Counted from the first letter of the stretch, positions 1 to 9,666 are shown. The stretch is DNA of 22,187 nucleotides from Chara braunii (GCA_003427395.1 BFEA01000316.1:313342-335528), one strand, 5' to 3'. The notes: generated by a model from the sequence alone, not told the origin. A program made the numbers and translations.

Positions 1-143
1 CGACCTACTTACCACTGGCTATCGTGCAGGTCACGGGTTCAACTCCAGGGAACTGTGCAGATACTGTACACAGGTAAGCTGAGGTCAAGGGATCGACCCC
101 TGGGATCTGCATCGGCTACTGCCAAAGGTGAAAACTGTTTCAA
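1..143 (+). repeat. End of a dispersed repeat; inverted copy at the right end of the window
   Basis: Bases 1-143 are the reverse complement of 21633-21775 with one difference (aaaac versus aaaat near the inner end). The shared block stops exactly at tgtttcaa: this copy continues attaag, the other runs into LTR sequence. The shared end therefore looks like a true element terminus (TGAAAC... when read from outside). The block holds two similar units, AGGTCACGGGTTCAACTCC near 29-47 and AGGTCAAGGGATCGACCCC near 82-100, both resembling a tRNA T-arm or pol III box B. No A box is visible in this part. The copy is cut off by the window edge, so its full length is unknown. A SINE-like or LTR-like terminus are both possible. 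Confidence 0.85.
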
Positions 144-1238
144 TTAAGCCCTCTCACCCTGCCAACTCTATAATTCCCTCGACGACCAATGCCTATATTG
201 TTATGATCCTGGCCAATTTCTGAAATACACATCCATCAGATAGTACAATGCCGCCCAATTGCAGAAAGAAAGGAATGAACTTGAGAGAAGAGAGAGGATT
301 AAAAGAAGAAGAAGAAGAAGTAAGAAAGAAGAAGAAGATGATATACACCAGCATAGACAAATGACAAGGCTCTTCTTCTTCGCCCAACAATCGCCTCCTC
401 CTTAACTCCCCCTTCTCTTATTCATACAAGATTGAATAGCTGATCCAGAATCAATGTCTGAGTTCCTCTTCTACTGCAGGTGTCACTTGAGGTCCACCAT
501 AGCCATGGCCGCCTCCCCCACTCTTCACTCTCATAGGCTGAGGCTATGGCGGACTACTAGGCCTTTCCCAGATGCCCAAAGGACAACCCAAAGCAGCTAT
601 GGCTGCGCTAGCTCAGGCCGCTATGCCCAACCCTGCCTTGAAGCTTCTTGGTGTGGCTCTCCCCAGTTGGGGACTCCCTGCTGCAGCGCCCACCAAGGTG
701 ATGAAGATGNNTGCCACCATAGCCAGGTAAGTACCCCTGGCGCTCCTCCCCCTTCCTTCCTTCTTCCTCCCTCGTGTCCTTCTCCTTCCTCCCCAGCAGC
801 GCTGCTCCAGCCAGCGCTCCACCAGTGTGTGGCCAAACTTGCACCCCGAAAAAGAGGCCGGACTCTCCGCCCGGCCAGAAGATATAGCCTGCTTTGCCTC
901 TTGGGCGGTGACTTCCAGGCCGCCCGGCCTCCCAAGCAACCGGTACCTCCGCCCTTGCGGAGGGAAACATCATTGCAGACTCTGATATTGCCCGTTCAGG
1001 CCCTAGACCCAGACTGGTTGGACTGATATCCGCCTAGACCTAACCTACAACTACTGGGCCTCTAAAAATGCCACTTTTGTCTTCTTCTGCTCGGCCTCCA
1101 GTACCCGCACATCTACCCCTTCAGGGTGCGGTACCGGCCTACCCGCTACTTGAGTGTTTTTCCTGCTGCAATCCCTCACTGTCACGGCCACAGGTAAGTA
1201 CCGGCCCTGAGGGCCCAATGAACAAGCAAGTGCCCTTG
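144..1238. other. Non-coding stretch, no supported gene
   Basis: No protein family is recognisable here. The region has a GAA/AGA-rich tract at about 300-345, which in one plus frame reads as a short lysine/arginine/glutamate-rich coil and could be a gag scrap, but this is too short to call. A plus-strand open stretch covers 454-1026, but its product is a low-complexity Ser/Pro mixture. Two unknown bases sit at 710-711. A near-perfect 5' splice-site string (caggtaagtacc) occurs at 724-735 and again at 1191-1202. Confidence 0.5.
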
Positions 1239-1348
1239 CGGGCCACACACACTCAAGCCAACTAGCACTCAGACAGGCACGGGCACACACATTCAGGCCA
1301 ACCAGCACGCGACAGGCACGGCCACACGCACACCCAGCACTCAGACAG
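1239..1348. repeat. Minisatellite-like array, period about 40 bp
   Basis: About 2.7 imperfect units start at 1241, 1281 and 1320. Each has a CA-rich head (ggccacacac or gggcacacac), a middle like caagccaactagcac, and an end like agacaggcac. The third unit is shortened. No coding role is visible. Confidence 0.7.
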
Positions 1349-1904
1349 ACATGCAGTCCAGCAAGCGTGCACACACAGACTCAGTAGCAAGCGGGAACTC
1401 AGCAGGGCATTCAGTCTATGGGCAAAACTCAGAAATCAGCTGTGTGTTTCAGTCCATGTTTGGACGGGTCATCACAATATTGTGTTCCATTAGTGCTCTT
1501 CAACTGTAAATCATCTTACCCTCCAGGCCTCCACCTATAAGGACTCTTGTTTCTTTTTTTCCAAGAGGGGACTCTAGGAACTCATTTCAAGTCCCATGCC
1601 TTCTTTTTTTTCTCCCTAACAGGTCCTCATGGTCCTGGCTCCTTGTCTCATCTGCGAAGCGTCAGTCCGGCTCTACACCCCCCGCAAGGAAACTACATGA
1701 ATGAGACACTCCGCACTTCCTTTCCTTCAGGCCGAAGGACCCCTGGCCAGCACGGATTGCACCTTAGACAAGGATCGACTGTCAGTATGTGTGGCATACT
1801 GCGTAGCCACACGGGCCCTGCAGGGTCCGTCCCGCACTTTCAGCCTAAAAGCCTAAAACTTAGGGCTTACAGGCCCCGGACGTCTCAGCCTGAAAGCTGA
1901 AATA
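1349..1904. other. Non-coding stretch with small hairpins
   Basis: No gene is recognised. A plus-strand open frame at 1547-1900 has no recognisable domain. T-rich tracts lie near 1550-1561 and 1603-1611. Short dyads are present: CAGTATG/CATACTG near 1783-1801, and a near-perfect palindrome around the gccctgcagggt string near 1815-1830. Confidence 0.45.
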
Positions 1905-2002
1905 CGAGGGCCTGCAGGCCCTATTCCGTTTCAGCCTATTTCTGGGCCTTTCAGGCCCAGAGGCATTTCAGCCTGAAACGGAGGGCCATTTTCAGGCCCT
2001 CG
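1905..2002. repeat. Nested fold-back of three perfect stems
   Basis: Three perfect stems are nested with the same axis. The outer stem is 1905-1914 with 1993-2002 (CGAGGGCCTG/CAGGCCCTCG). The middle stem is 1925-1934 with 1973-1982 (TCCGTTTCAG/CTGAAACGGA). The inner stem is 1941-1949 with 1953-1961 (TCTGGGCCT/AGGCCCAGA) around a 3-base loop. A competing 14-bp palindrome, GGGCCTGCAGGCCC, lies at 1908-1921. The shape fits a small fold-back transposon or a hairpin RNA precursor, but there is no evidence of transcription. Confidence 0.75.
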
Positions 2003-2137
2003 TTGTGTTCGACCTACCTAAGACTCAGGCACGAAAACAGGGTTTCGGAACAGGCCAGAAATAGCCTGTTCCCCACGCCAGCTCGAGCAGGAGCTGCAGC
2101 TGCAGCCCCTGCCTCCCTTCGGCATTGGCAAGAGCAG

Positions 2138-2169
2138 CCTCCTGGACTGCCTCGCCTGCAGTCAGGAGG
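2138..2169. repeat. 12-bp hairpin with one bulged base
   Basis: Arm 2138-2150 (cctcctggactgc) pairs with 2158-2169 (gcagtcaggagg), leaving one bulged G and a 7-base loop. It belongs to the same GC-rich dyad cluster as the fold-back at 1905-2002. No tract of T follows, so it is not a terminator-like signal. Confidence 0.6.
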
Positions 2170-2230
2170 CACCCGGTAGTACATAGGAAGTTCCCATGCA
2201 CTTCACGGGTAGGTAGTTATCAGTTGGCAC

Positions 2231-2376
2231 GAGTAGTCTTCAGGATTCGGCCGCAGCACTCAGGAGGAGCGCTGCAGTAGTCTTCAGCGCTAGGCAGTAG
2301 TCTTCAGCGTTAGCTGTAGTCTTCGGCGCTGGGCGCCCATAGCTGTAGGTGTAGTCTTCAGCGCTGGGCGCTAGTA
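2231..2376. repeat. Degenerate tandem repeat built on gtagtcttcagcgct
   Basis: Five copies of a motif close to gtagtcttcagcgctgggc begin near 2232, 2276, 2296, 2317 and 2350, with spacing of about 20-44 bases. The copies differ at a few positions (cagcgtt, cggcgct, caggatt). The array sits beside a reversed copy of the caggtaagtacc string at 2422-2433. Confidence 0.65.
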
Positions 2377-3211
2377 GGTGGTAGTAGTAGCGTTGGAGGG
2401 AGATGGCTGGCGGAGGCCAGCGGTACTTACCTGTGGCGCCATAGCTCCAGCTCCATCTTCGAGGTACCTGCATCAAGGCGCCAACTTCACAGGTTAGTAC
2501 AGGACACAGAAAGAGAGAGAGAGAGAGTTCTTCTTATACCTCTTCTCCACCATCTCTTCTCACCCTCTCACCACCTGACTTCTTGGACTACGACAGAGAG
2601 AAAGAGTTGTGACTTGAGACTTGACGACATTGGATCCAGACTTGACATTTGGGATTCAGACATTTCAACGAGGGACTATTTGGGCTTGTGCCGAAAACTT
2701 GGTGTTGACGACATTCCCATCTTCCCCCTCCTCTTCGTCTAACCTCTTCTTCTTCGTCTGTGTATGGTAGGGGCTGGCGCAGTCTTCCTGTGTGAAGCAC
2801 CAGACCCCATTCGCACCATGTAACGATGATAATGATGTATGTTCAGGGCTGCATTGCAATATTGATTGTTCGGATCATTGCTATCTAAGTCTTCCGCTAC
2901 GCCATCTTGTACTTTGCATTGAGAGGTCGGTTCTTGTTCTGTCTGCACCTTTACGGTATGCAACAGTATGCTTGTTACTCCCGATTCCCCTCGATCTCAG
3001 CAAAGCTGGGAGTGTCATAATAGACTAGACTACCAAAAACTGTAGAGTCTCCGGATCTGACAGTGGCACAGTGAACACTACTGGTTGATAAAGCATCTGA
3101 CGCCCTGGACAGACCTACCCTAGTTCTTGTGCCTTCTGTCCTCCTGAGTGTCCCATGCCTTTCTCAGACACGCATGGCGCAGGAGCAAGGAATCCCCAAA
3201 TGTGAGAAAAC
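2377..3211. other. Non-coding stretch, no supported gene
   Basis: Nothing in the six frames resembles a known protein. A short (GA)n run occurs near 2512-2527. The string gctgggag followed by tgtcataatag near 3008-3026 is reminiscent of a polypurine tract next to an LTR start, but no partner LTR or upstream pol remnant was found. A reversed 5' splice-site-like 12-mer is at 2422-2433. Confidence 0.45.
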
Positions 3212-3624
3212 AAACAATGTGATGCAGCATGGCCTAGCTCAGTTGGTTGAGCACGTAAGTGGTACACAGGAGGTCGTGGGTTCAATTCCCCATGGCATCG
3301 ATTCGATTCCCTGCGATCCCCTGTGTGGTATGCTCCGGGTTTGCCAACCGAAAAAGTTGGCTTGTCCCTCCTGGCTGGTTGTGGAAGTATGTGAATCTGT
3401 TTTCCAGCTCGCGCCAGGTGTAAGGAGCCTGGGTACTGCTCCCCACATGGAACAGCCCGTGGGATATGCTGAGGCAAAAAAAAAACGGAGGCCGGGAATC
3501 CAACCCATAACCCCAGCGTCCCCTGCGGAGCTAGTAGTATATAGGTAGGTAGTGGGAGGCATATTGAGAGAAGAATATAGGTTAGTTAAAAAAAAAAAAA
3601 AAAAAAAAAAACAATGTGATGCAG
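3212..3624 (+). mobile_element. tRNA-derived SINE with poly(A) tail and 16-bp target-site duplication
   Basis: The body starts at 3228. Its first 75 bases read like a tRNA, with box A TAGCTCAGTTGG (3235-3246) and box B GGTTCAATTCC (3279-3289), the two internal RNA polymerase III promoter elements. A tRNA-unrelated body of about 300 bases follows, ending in a 24-base A run (3588-3611). The duplication AAACAATGTGATGCAG is perfect at 3212-3227 and 3609-3624; its first A residues merge with the tail, so the true length may be 13-16 bp. This is the structure left by LINE-driven target-primed insertion. The body also has a reversed T-arm-like string (ccgggaatccaaccc, near 3495-3509), which could mean a composite origin. 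It is not a functional tRNA gene because the anticodon arm does not fold convincingly. Confidence 0.92.
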
Positions 3625-3716
3625 TGGAAAACTGAACGTGCACAGATCTGAGTCATCTGACTACGGACAAGACAGATACATCCAACGCAATCCACGTGAC
3701 TCATACCGAGAAGAGT

Positions 3717-3903
3717 ATGTTGCCCTACCCACACACACAGCGAGATGATCACATACACAAAGGATGGAGTGAAATGAAGGGGGCAGTAGAAGAAGAGACT
3801 GCAACTCAGATGTTGCCCTACGCACACACACAGCGAGATGATCACATACACAAAGGATGGAGTGAGATGAAGGGGGGCAGTAGAAGAAGAGACTGCTACT
3901 CAA
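3717..3903. repeat. Tandem duplication, two 93-bp units
   Basis: Units 3717-3809 and 3810-3903 both run from atgttgccctac through a CA run, gcgagatgatcacatacac and aaggatggagtga to agaagaagagactgc. They differ by only a few substitutions and one extra G, which suggests a recent duplication by slippage or unequal exchange. A frame stays open across both units, but that follows from the repeat length being a multiple of three and is not evidence of a gene. Confidence 0.9.
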
Positions 3904-3996
3904 TGTATCTGCCGACCAGTGCCAGTCTCTCAATAGTCTAAATAGTCTCAGTCCAGTGTCGTGTCCAAGCCTGGGCAAAGCCCGAAAATGGGTGCC

Positions 3997-4000
<4 letters not shown>

Positions 4001-4069
<69 letters not shown>
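4001..4069. repeat. (CT)n microsatellite
   Basis: Sixty-nine bases of uninterrupted CT dinucleotide. Its length in the assembly may be unreliable, since short reads rarely span such tracts without stutter. Confidence 0.98.
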
Positions 4070-4072
<3 letters not shown>

Positions 4073-5012
4073 GAAGAAGGTGGATATGAGGGTGGAGCCA
4101 CAGGCAGGACGGCGAAGAAGAAGAAGAAAGAACCTCTCCTCTCTCTCATGTATGGATATGCTGACCAGCCAGAAAATGAAGAAGAAGAACCTTCTCCCCT
4201 CTCTCTCCAATTTATGCATACACTGACAAGATAAAGATGGAATTTTGAGCTGCACTGTGCTGCAGGTGAAAACCCAGAGTGGCCTGACGATGAAGTCCCC
4301 GCTATGGCATCATCAGGTGACTCCCTCTATCCACAGCACCTCCTCTGGCCTCTACTCTAGTTGTAATCCACTACCGCCGCATCTGCGCGGCATGCCAAAG
4401 TGTGAATCCCCAAAACAGTGGCACACCCAACAGGTGCTGGGCGCAGCTATATACAGTGCTGGGTCTACAAGTCCTGAGGGCAGCGTCAGTCCAGGGGGTC
4501 CGATCTATCACATCGATCAACGGTCCTGGATGCTGGCCACAAAACTGGTCCAGCCTCTAGGCCTAATATGTGGCCTGCTCTCACTGCTGCAAACGACAAA
4601 CAGGGCTGAACCTGAAAAACAGTTCAGCCCTGGCAGGCCTAAGGAAAACGGACGCTGGGCCTCAAGTATGACCTGGACCAGAACTGGTCCAAATGACACA
4701 GGTGGACTGGACTGAAACTGAAATGAGGACAGAGAAGACTGGAACAGAGAAGAATACTCCGAGACAGACAAAACAATCTGCATTGGAATAAATAATCAGA
4801 AACAGGCCCACAACACACTACACACGCTCAAATCACCTACCTGAGCCTCTCAAGGCCAAAAAGGGTGTCCTGGCCCTGGGGAACACTGCGGAATTTGAGT
4901 ACTGAGCCAACCACCCACGATTTCCTCGGCACGCCCCAATTCTTCAACCTAAGGAAGCTGTCCTCGAAGTCTGCTGTTTTGTCGTGAATCAACCATTCCT
5001 TCGTGAACGATC
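4070..5012. other. Non-coding stretch with perfect hairpins
   Basis: No gene is recognised. GAA-rich patches occur at 4111-4131 and 4179-4191. Two clean dyads stand out: CAGGGCTGAAC/GTTCAGCCCTG at 4601-4611 and 4622-4632 (11 bp, 10-base loop), and GGACCAG/CTGGTCC at 4675-4681 and 4684-4690. A plus-strand open stretch at 4245-4715 has no family features. Confidence 0.5.
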
Positions 5013-5043
<31 letters not shown>

Positions 5044-5050
5044 CTTCTTC
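5013..5050. repeat. (TTC)n microsatellite
   Basis: About 38 bases of TTC trinucleotide repeat, uninterrupted until tctttt. It is one of several GAA/TTC tracts in the left third of the window. Confidence 0.95.
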
Positions 5051-5298
5051 TCTTTTAATACGGAAAACAGAATTGTTTGTGGAGATTGGTTGGGGCATAC
5101 ATAACCTCTTCAGCACATAAGAGGCCTCCATATACTGCACAACAATTCAAGCTATCGAATTGGCTTTCGCTGAGCGTCTGGTCTGACTCCATCTTCGCCG
5201 GTTCTCAGTCTCAATCATAGCGATCAGGGAAGACCATGCTTCTTCTCTCTCCATGAGTTCTTTGTCAGCTGTCTTTGTAGCGTTCGCACACATCCTTC

Positions 5299-5312
5299 TT
5301 TTTTTTTTTTTT
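5299..5312. repeat. Poly(T) run at the left border of the LINE
   Basis: Fourteen T lie just before the first LINE-like sequence. Read on the minus strand this could be the poly(A) tail of a minus-strand retroposon to the left. It could equally be a chance T tract at the LINE's 5' edge. No target-site duplication could be tested because the LINE 3' end is lost in the N run. Confidence 0.5.
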
Positions 5313-5401
5313 CCAATTTGAAGTACCGGGGCCATTACCCAGCTTCGGCTGAGAATAACAGGAATATTTTTGTAAGGAGCTGCTTAACTCTTGAAGTTGA
5401 A

Positions 5402-6498
5402 ATGAGTGCAAAGTTGCAAACTACTGTCTTCACCCGAATAGAACGCCCAGTAATTATTGTCGTATCTGGGCTGAAAGTTGTGCCAAATACAGCTATAATG
5501 ACCGAGCGTTATATTGGGGTGAAGACGGTAGTGAATTATACTATCGATGGTGAACTAAAGATCCACAAAACACCTCAGAATACACAGCTTTCAGATACGC
5601 TGAAAAGAAGAGGGCAAGAGAACAGGGGCTGAAGGACAAACACAAAACTATCCTGGACTCCAAAGATGAATTCCAGGATCTGCGCCCAGAGAAGTGGAAG
5701 TCTGGGAAAAATCAGAAAAAAAAGGATCTCGACACCGACCAAATCAAGTCTGAAGAGGAATCAGGACGCACCCTGCTGGAAAAAGCAGCAGCAGTGGTGT
5801 TAGCCCAAACGGACAAATTGAAAAAACTGAATGAGGAGTATGCCCCCGAATTCACCACTATTACACATATAGCCAAAGACGAGTCTCCGTTGGTAGTGGA
5901 GACAACCATGTCGTCACGTCTAACGCTGATGAACATCCGCCCACTGATTGCAGCAAGATACGTGGAGAAAGTCAGTGAATGGCAGATCGCAACGGACGTG
6001 TCCTTTCAGATCTCTTGCTTCAAGGAAGGGCAGAATGTGGCAGACATCCTCCGGGAGAAGATAACGATTGAGTTCCCGTTGGGAATTTTCGAGTCTGTGC
6101 CAGACGAAACAGATCCGGAGGATACGCACTCCCAAACAGAACAAGAGAGCCCATCGACACAACGCACAGAGCCGGGGAGACACTCCCCGAAGGCTTTTTC
6201 GCCCCCGATCGTCAAGCTATCTGAAACTGCACAGCTGAGAACAGGGATGAGATGGAGACCCTGGCGAACGGTGACAGCGGTCCCGTACAACGTTCTGGCA
6301 GGATCAAGTTTACCGGCGGAACTGACGGCAGTGTCGGTCGCTTACCTCGTTACTACAGGGATGTTGGACGGGGACGGGGACTTAGATGCAAGAGCATACT
6401 CCACTGACTGGGACAAATTTTATAGAAGTGATGATTCGGACAACGAATCGCGGTACTGGCAATCGATGATGAGAAGGAAGACAATGAGTGAACATTAG
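5402..6498 (+). pseudogene. LINE ORF1-like remnant
   Basis: ORF1 of LINEs encodes an RNA-binding protein that packages the transcript; here the assignment rests mainly on position before the endonuclease. An ATG at 5402 begins an open frame to 5632 (MSAKLQTTVFTRIERP...). The longer frame is open from 5554 to 6498 without an ATG before 5908, so a frameshift between the two is likely near 5554-5630. The first part is lysine/arginine-rich (AEKKRAREQGLKDK near 5600-5640; NQKKKDLD near 5710-5735), then a mixed segment, then an acidic, Ser/Thr-rich stretch (about 6100-6180) and an acidic tail (6410-6490). I see no CCHC knuckle or RRM. The product family is unrecognised. Confidence 0.5.
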
Positions 6499-6710
6499 AT
6501 CAAGGAAAAAACAGCAACGACAACAACGATAGAGAGGGACCGTACAAGATGGATGAACCGCGAGTGACTTCGCCTACGAAGTCGGGACAGGACACAACGG
6601 TATCCGACCCTGGGGATGACCCAATGGGTCTGGATACGGGTGGACTCTCATCATCATAGAGGTGCTGCTCATAAAACTATAGTCATGACCCGTCTGAGAG
6701 AGTCACAAAG

Positions 6711-7632
6711 ATGGAAGAGTTCAGGAGAGTGGCGAATGCGAAGGTGAATCGGGGAGACTGGAAACATCAAGGGATTGTCATTCGGTCTTGGAACATAAAT
6801 GGGTTGGGTAAAATCATAGACAAGGAAGACAAATGGAATGACTTAATCAAAGGTCTGACAATATACAACAAGAAACTAGCAGACATTATACTGCTTCAAG
6901 AAACCCATCTTACTCTCTCTCTCCAGAACACAACAGGATCAGAAATTTTGTAACAAGGAAACTGGGAGGTGTTAACGAAAAAATTTGGGCTGCGGACAAC
7001 ACCTCGAGCACGAAAGGCGCAACCATTCTGATTCCCAATTCCTCTCGCGTTCATTTGGCAGGAAGCGTCCTGGACAAGAAAGTTGACCTTAATGATGGTA
7101 GGTGGTGCTCCATGCACCTTAAGTTGAAAGACGAATTTTTTTTTCTATTCAACATTTATGCTTCAAATAACTCAGCGGAAAGATCATCCTTTGTGGCAAA
7201 CTGGGGCAACATGCTCCCACCATTATCATCGTGTATAGTGGTTGTCGATTGGAATGCCACCTTGACCCCTCGACAGACCGTATATCCCGATCTTCCAACT
7301 CATACAACTCACAAGAGGCGTTACCAATCCAAAAATTGATGTTAGACCACGCCTTGGTAGAACCCTTCAGAACCATGCATCCCACCTCAAGAGCCTTTTC
7401 ACTAGTCAAGAAGAACCACGCTCATCACACGGCCTTCTCACGCATTGATTACTTCCTGGTATCGGAGACAATGATGGGGGCGGTTAAGAGTGCAGAAATC
7501 TTACAATTGGCACCATATCCAGGTCTAGACCACAAACCAATTGAATTAACAATCAGCTTTGAACAATGGGTAAGGAAAGGAGACAGTTTTCATAAACTAA
7601 ATAACTCCCTCCTGCTAAGCCACAATTTTTAG
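6711..7632 (+). pseudogene. LINE ORF2, AP-type endonuclease domain
   Basis: This is the endonuclease/exonuclease/phosphatase-fold domain that nicks target DNA. Visible blocks: SWNINGLG (near 6786) with the conserved Asn, LLQETHL (near 6891) with the metal-binding Glu, GATILIPNSSRVHL (near 7019), VVVDWNATL (near 7240) where GDFN is expected, SRIDYFLVS (near 7439), and GLDHKPIEL (near 7522) at the place of the C-terminal SDH motif. The reading frame changes twice. The first change is inside a CT run at about 6912-6923, where the 6711 frame stops at 6951 while the correct continuation is two bases out; this fits dinucleotide slippage. The second is near 7262-7275. A TAG at 7630 then interrupts the passage to the RT. 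The start codon at 6711 is the first ATG ahead of the domain, but ORF2 may begin upstream. Confidence 0.85.
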
Positions 7633-9666
7633 GAAGGGGTACGTGATTGCTGGCAGGAACGGAGAAACACCCGTTTACCCACTCATGATCGATAAGAATG
7701 GTTTCAAGAAAGTTACTCTACCCTTTCGAAGACAGCAGCAAAAATTTCAAGAAAGCTAGCAACCATAAGAAAGCAAAGGAGGCAGAATCTGGAATATGCG
7801 TTGAAGATCGCAGAATCCAATCTGAGCGACAACCCATCATCCTCGTTATACGGTGAAATTTTCGAGAAAGCATGGGAAGAGCTGGCTATGTGGAGGTGGT
7901 GGGACCTAAGAGGTCTGCAAATAAGAGCCAGAATGAATGAATATGAACTTAGTGAATCAATGTCGAAACATTTCTTCGCCCGTATCAAAGCCAACTCGAG
8001 GGCGACCACTATAGAAAGACTGAAAACTCTCAGTGATCCGGGAGAGATAGTGGCTACCAGCGAGGGGATGTTGGGAATAGCAAAGGCCTTCTACCAAGAT
8101 TTGTATCAAACCAAAACCCAGTCACCTATCCCACCTGCCATAAAGGAAGCAAGACAAAGAATGTTGCAATATCTGGAACAGACAATATCAACAGAGCAAG
8201 CGGAAACTTTAAACAAGCCATTAACAATGGACGAACTCCTCCAAGCACTCAAGAGCATGAATAACGACAGATCGTCAGGGATTGATGGGTTAACAAAAGA
8301 ATTATGGGAGAAATTCTGGCCACTCTTAGGGGGAGACTTAATGAACTTCTACAAGGACAGCTGGGACAAAGAGGGTCTTGACAACCTCTTGAGTGGCAGC
8401 GTCGTCACACTGCTGTAAAAAAGGGAGACAAAGAGGACATTAGAAATTACAGATCAATTTCGTTACTAACACTCCCTTACAAGATCCTAGCCAAAGCTCT
8501 CTCCGCCAGAATTACGAACTTAACGGACAAATGTTTCCACATTGACCAAATGCGCTTCATTCCTGGACGGTACATATTGGATAATGTATTGACCCTAAAT
8601 GAGGCGGCAAACAAAGTCAGAGAAAGGAGGATTAACACAACTATACTCTTCTTTGACTTTCAGAAGGCGTACGACCAAGTTAATTGGTCTTTCATGGACG
8701 CGAGTATGGAATGAATGGGCGTGGGACCTAACTTTAGGAAGTGGGTCCAAATTATGTGCAATGATGCCATAGGCTGCGTACAGGTAAATGGGTACCTATC
8801 AGAAAGCTACCCAATCTCTCGTTCGGTCCGACAAGGAGACCACTCGCCCCCTCGATCTTTTTATTCGTAATGGAAGCCATTGCGTCATTCCTACGAAAGG
8901 ATCCCTCCATTCATATGCTCCCAGAGATCAATGCGGGGTCGGCTCACCACATGAATTTTTCGACTGCGATTATGTTCGCAAATGACCTTACGGTCCTGAT
9001 CAGAGCCTCCGACTCCTCATTTAAGACCTGGTTGAAGCAATGGAAACCTTCAGATTGGCATCGGAAATGAGGATTAATTGGAAGAAGACGATCGGGTGGT
9101 GGCTTTTTTATGCGAATCTTCCTCATCTGCAAGGGCCTGAGGTTGTCATGACGTGGGATACGCCGGATACGCCTACCCGCTACCTGGGTATTCTCATGAC
9201 TAGGGAGGGTCTGGCGCCCCAGATGGCCCAAAACATGCTAGCAAAGCAAATAAACAAGCTAGGGAGATGGGGGAATACATTCGCCTCACTAATTGGTCGA
9301 GCTTTGGTACTCAACACATCAGTGTTTTCCATGATGTGGTATATAGCCTTGATATGGACAATACCGGATAGCTCAATGAAGGAACTCAACCGCACAGCAA
9401 GGATCTATCTATGGACAGGAAATCCCAACAAAAAAGGGTGCATCCCCAAGATTGCATGGCAATACATCATTAGGAAGCCGGTGCAGGGGGGTCTAGGGAT
9501 TATAGACCCTAAATATGAGACAAAAGCCCTCCAAGTTAAATGGATAGTCAAACTCTTGATGAAGCCAGAAAGCGCGTGGAACAAACTGGCATTAGACAGC
9601 ATCAGAGCTTTGGCTCCAGTAGCCTCACCAGAAAATATGACGGGGCTGTTTTGGAATGGAACCTGA
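7633..9666 (+). pseudogene. LINE ORF2, reverse transcriptase domain
   Basis: RNA-dependent DNA polymerase of the LINE. Visible blocks: linker with TAA at 7693; fingers start LNKPLTMDELLQALKSM (near 8209); SSGIDGLTKELW (near 8274); KKGDKEDIRNYRSISLL (8418-8470); FIPGRYILDN (near 8553); FDFQKAYDQVNW with the first catalytic Asp (near 8650); VRQGDHSPP (near 8826); FANDL at 8975-8986 where F/Y-A-D-D is expected; thumb and connection with TRYLGILMTREG (near 9175), IYLWTGNP, and GGLGIIDPKYETKALQVKW. Lesions are a frameshift at about 8416, TGA at 8712, a frameshift near 8845-8855, another near 9038 and another between 9540 and 9666. The Asp-to-Asn change in FAND would by itself be expected to abolish polymerase activity. 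Confidence 0.92.

Noticed and set aside
454-1026. Protein-coding gene in the open plus frame
   Set aside because: Low-complexity Ser/Pro/Arg composition, no family motif, two unknown bases inside, and overlapping open frames on the other strand typical of GC-rich DNA.
3008-3120. Copia-type polypurine tract and LTR start
   Set aside because: Only a short GCTGGGAG-TGTCATAATAG resemblance; no second LTR, primer site or pol remnant was found nearby.
3228-3302. Functional tRNA gene
   Set aside because: Boxes A and B are present, but the anticodon arm does not pair and the unit is the head of a SINE with tail and target-site duplication.
3661-4255. Open frames over the CT tract and the 93-bp duplication
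   Set aside because: Products are Arg-Glu or Ser-Leu dipeptide runs from a microsatellite, with no independent coding evidence.
5147-5335. Minus-strand small protein before the LINE
   Set aside because: The start lies in the poly(T) border, composition is ordinary and no motif was seen.
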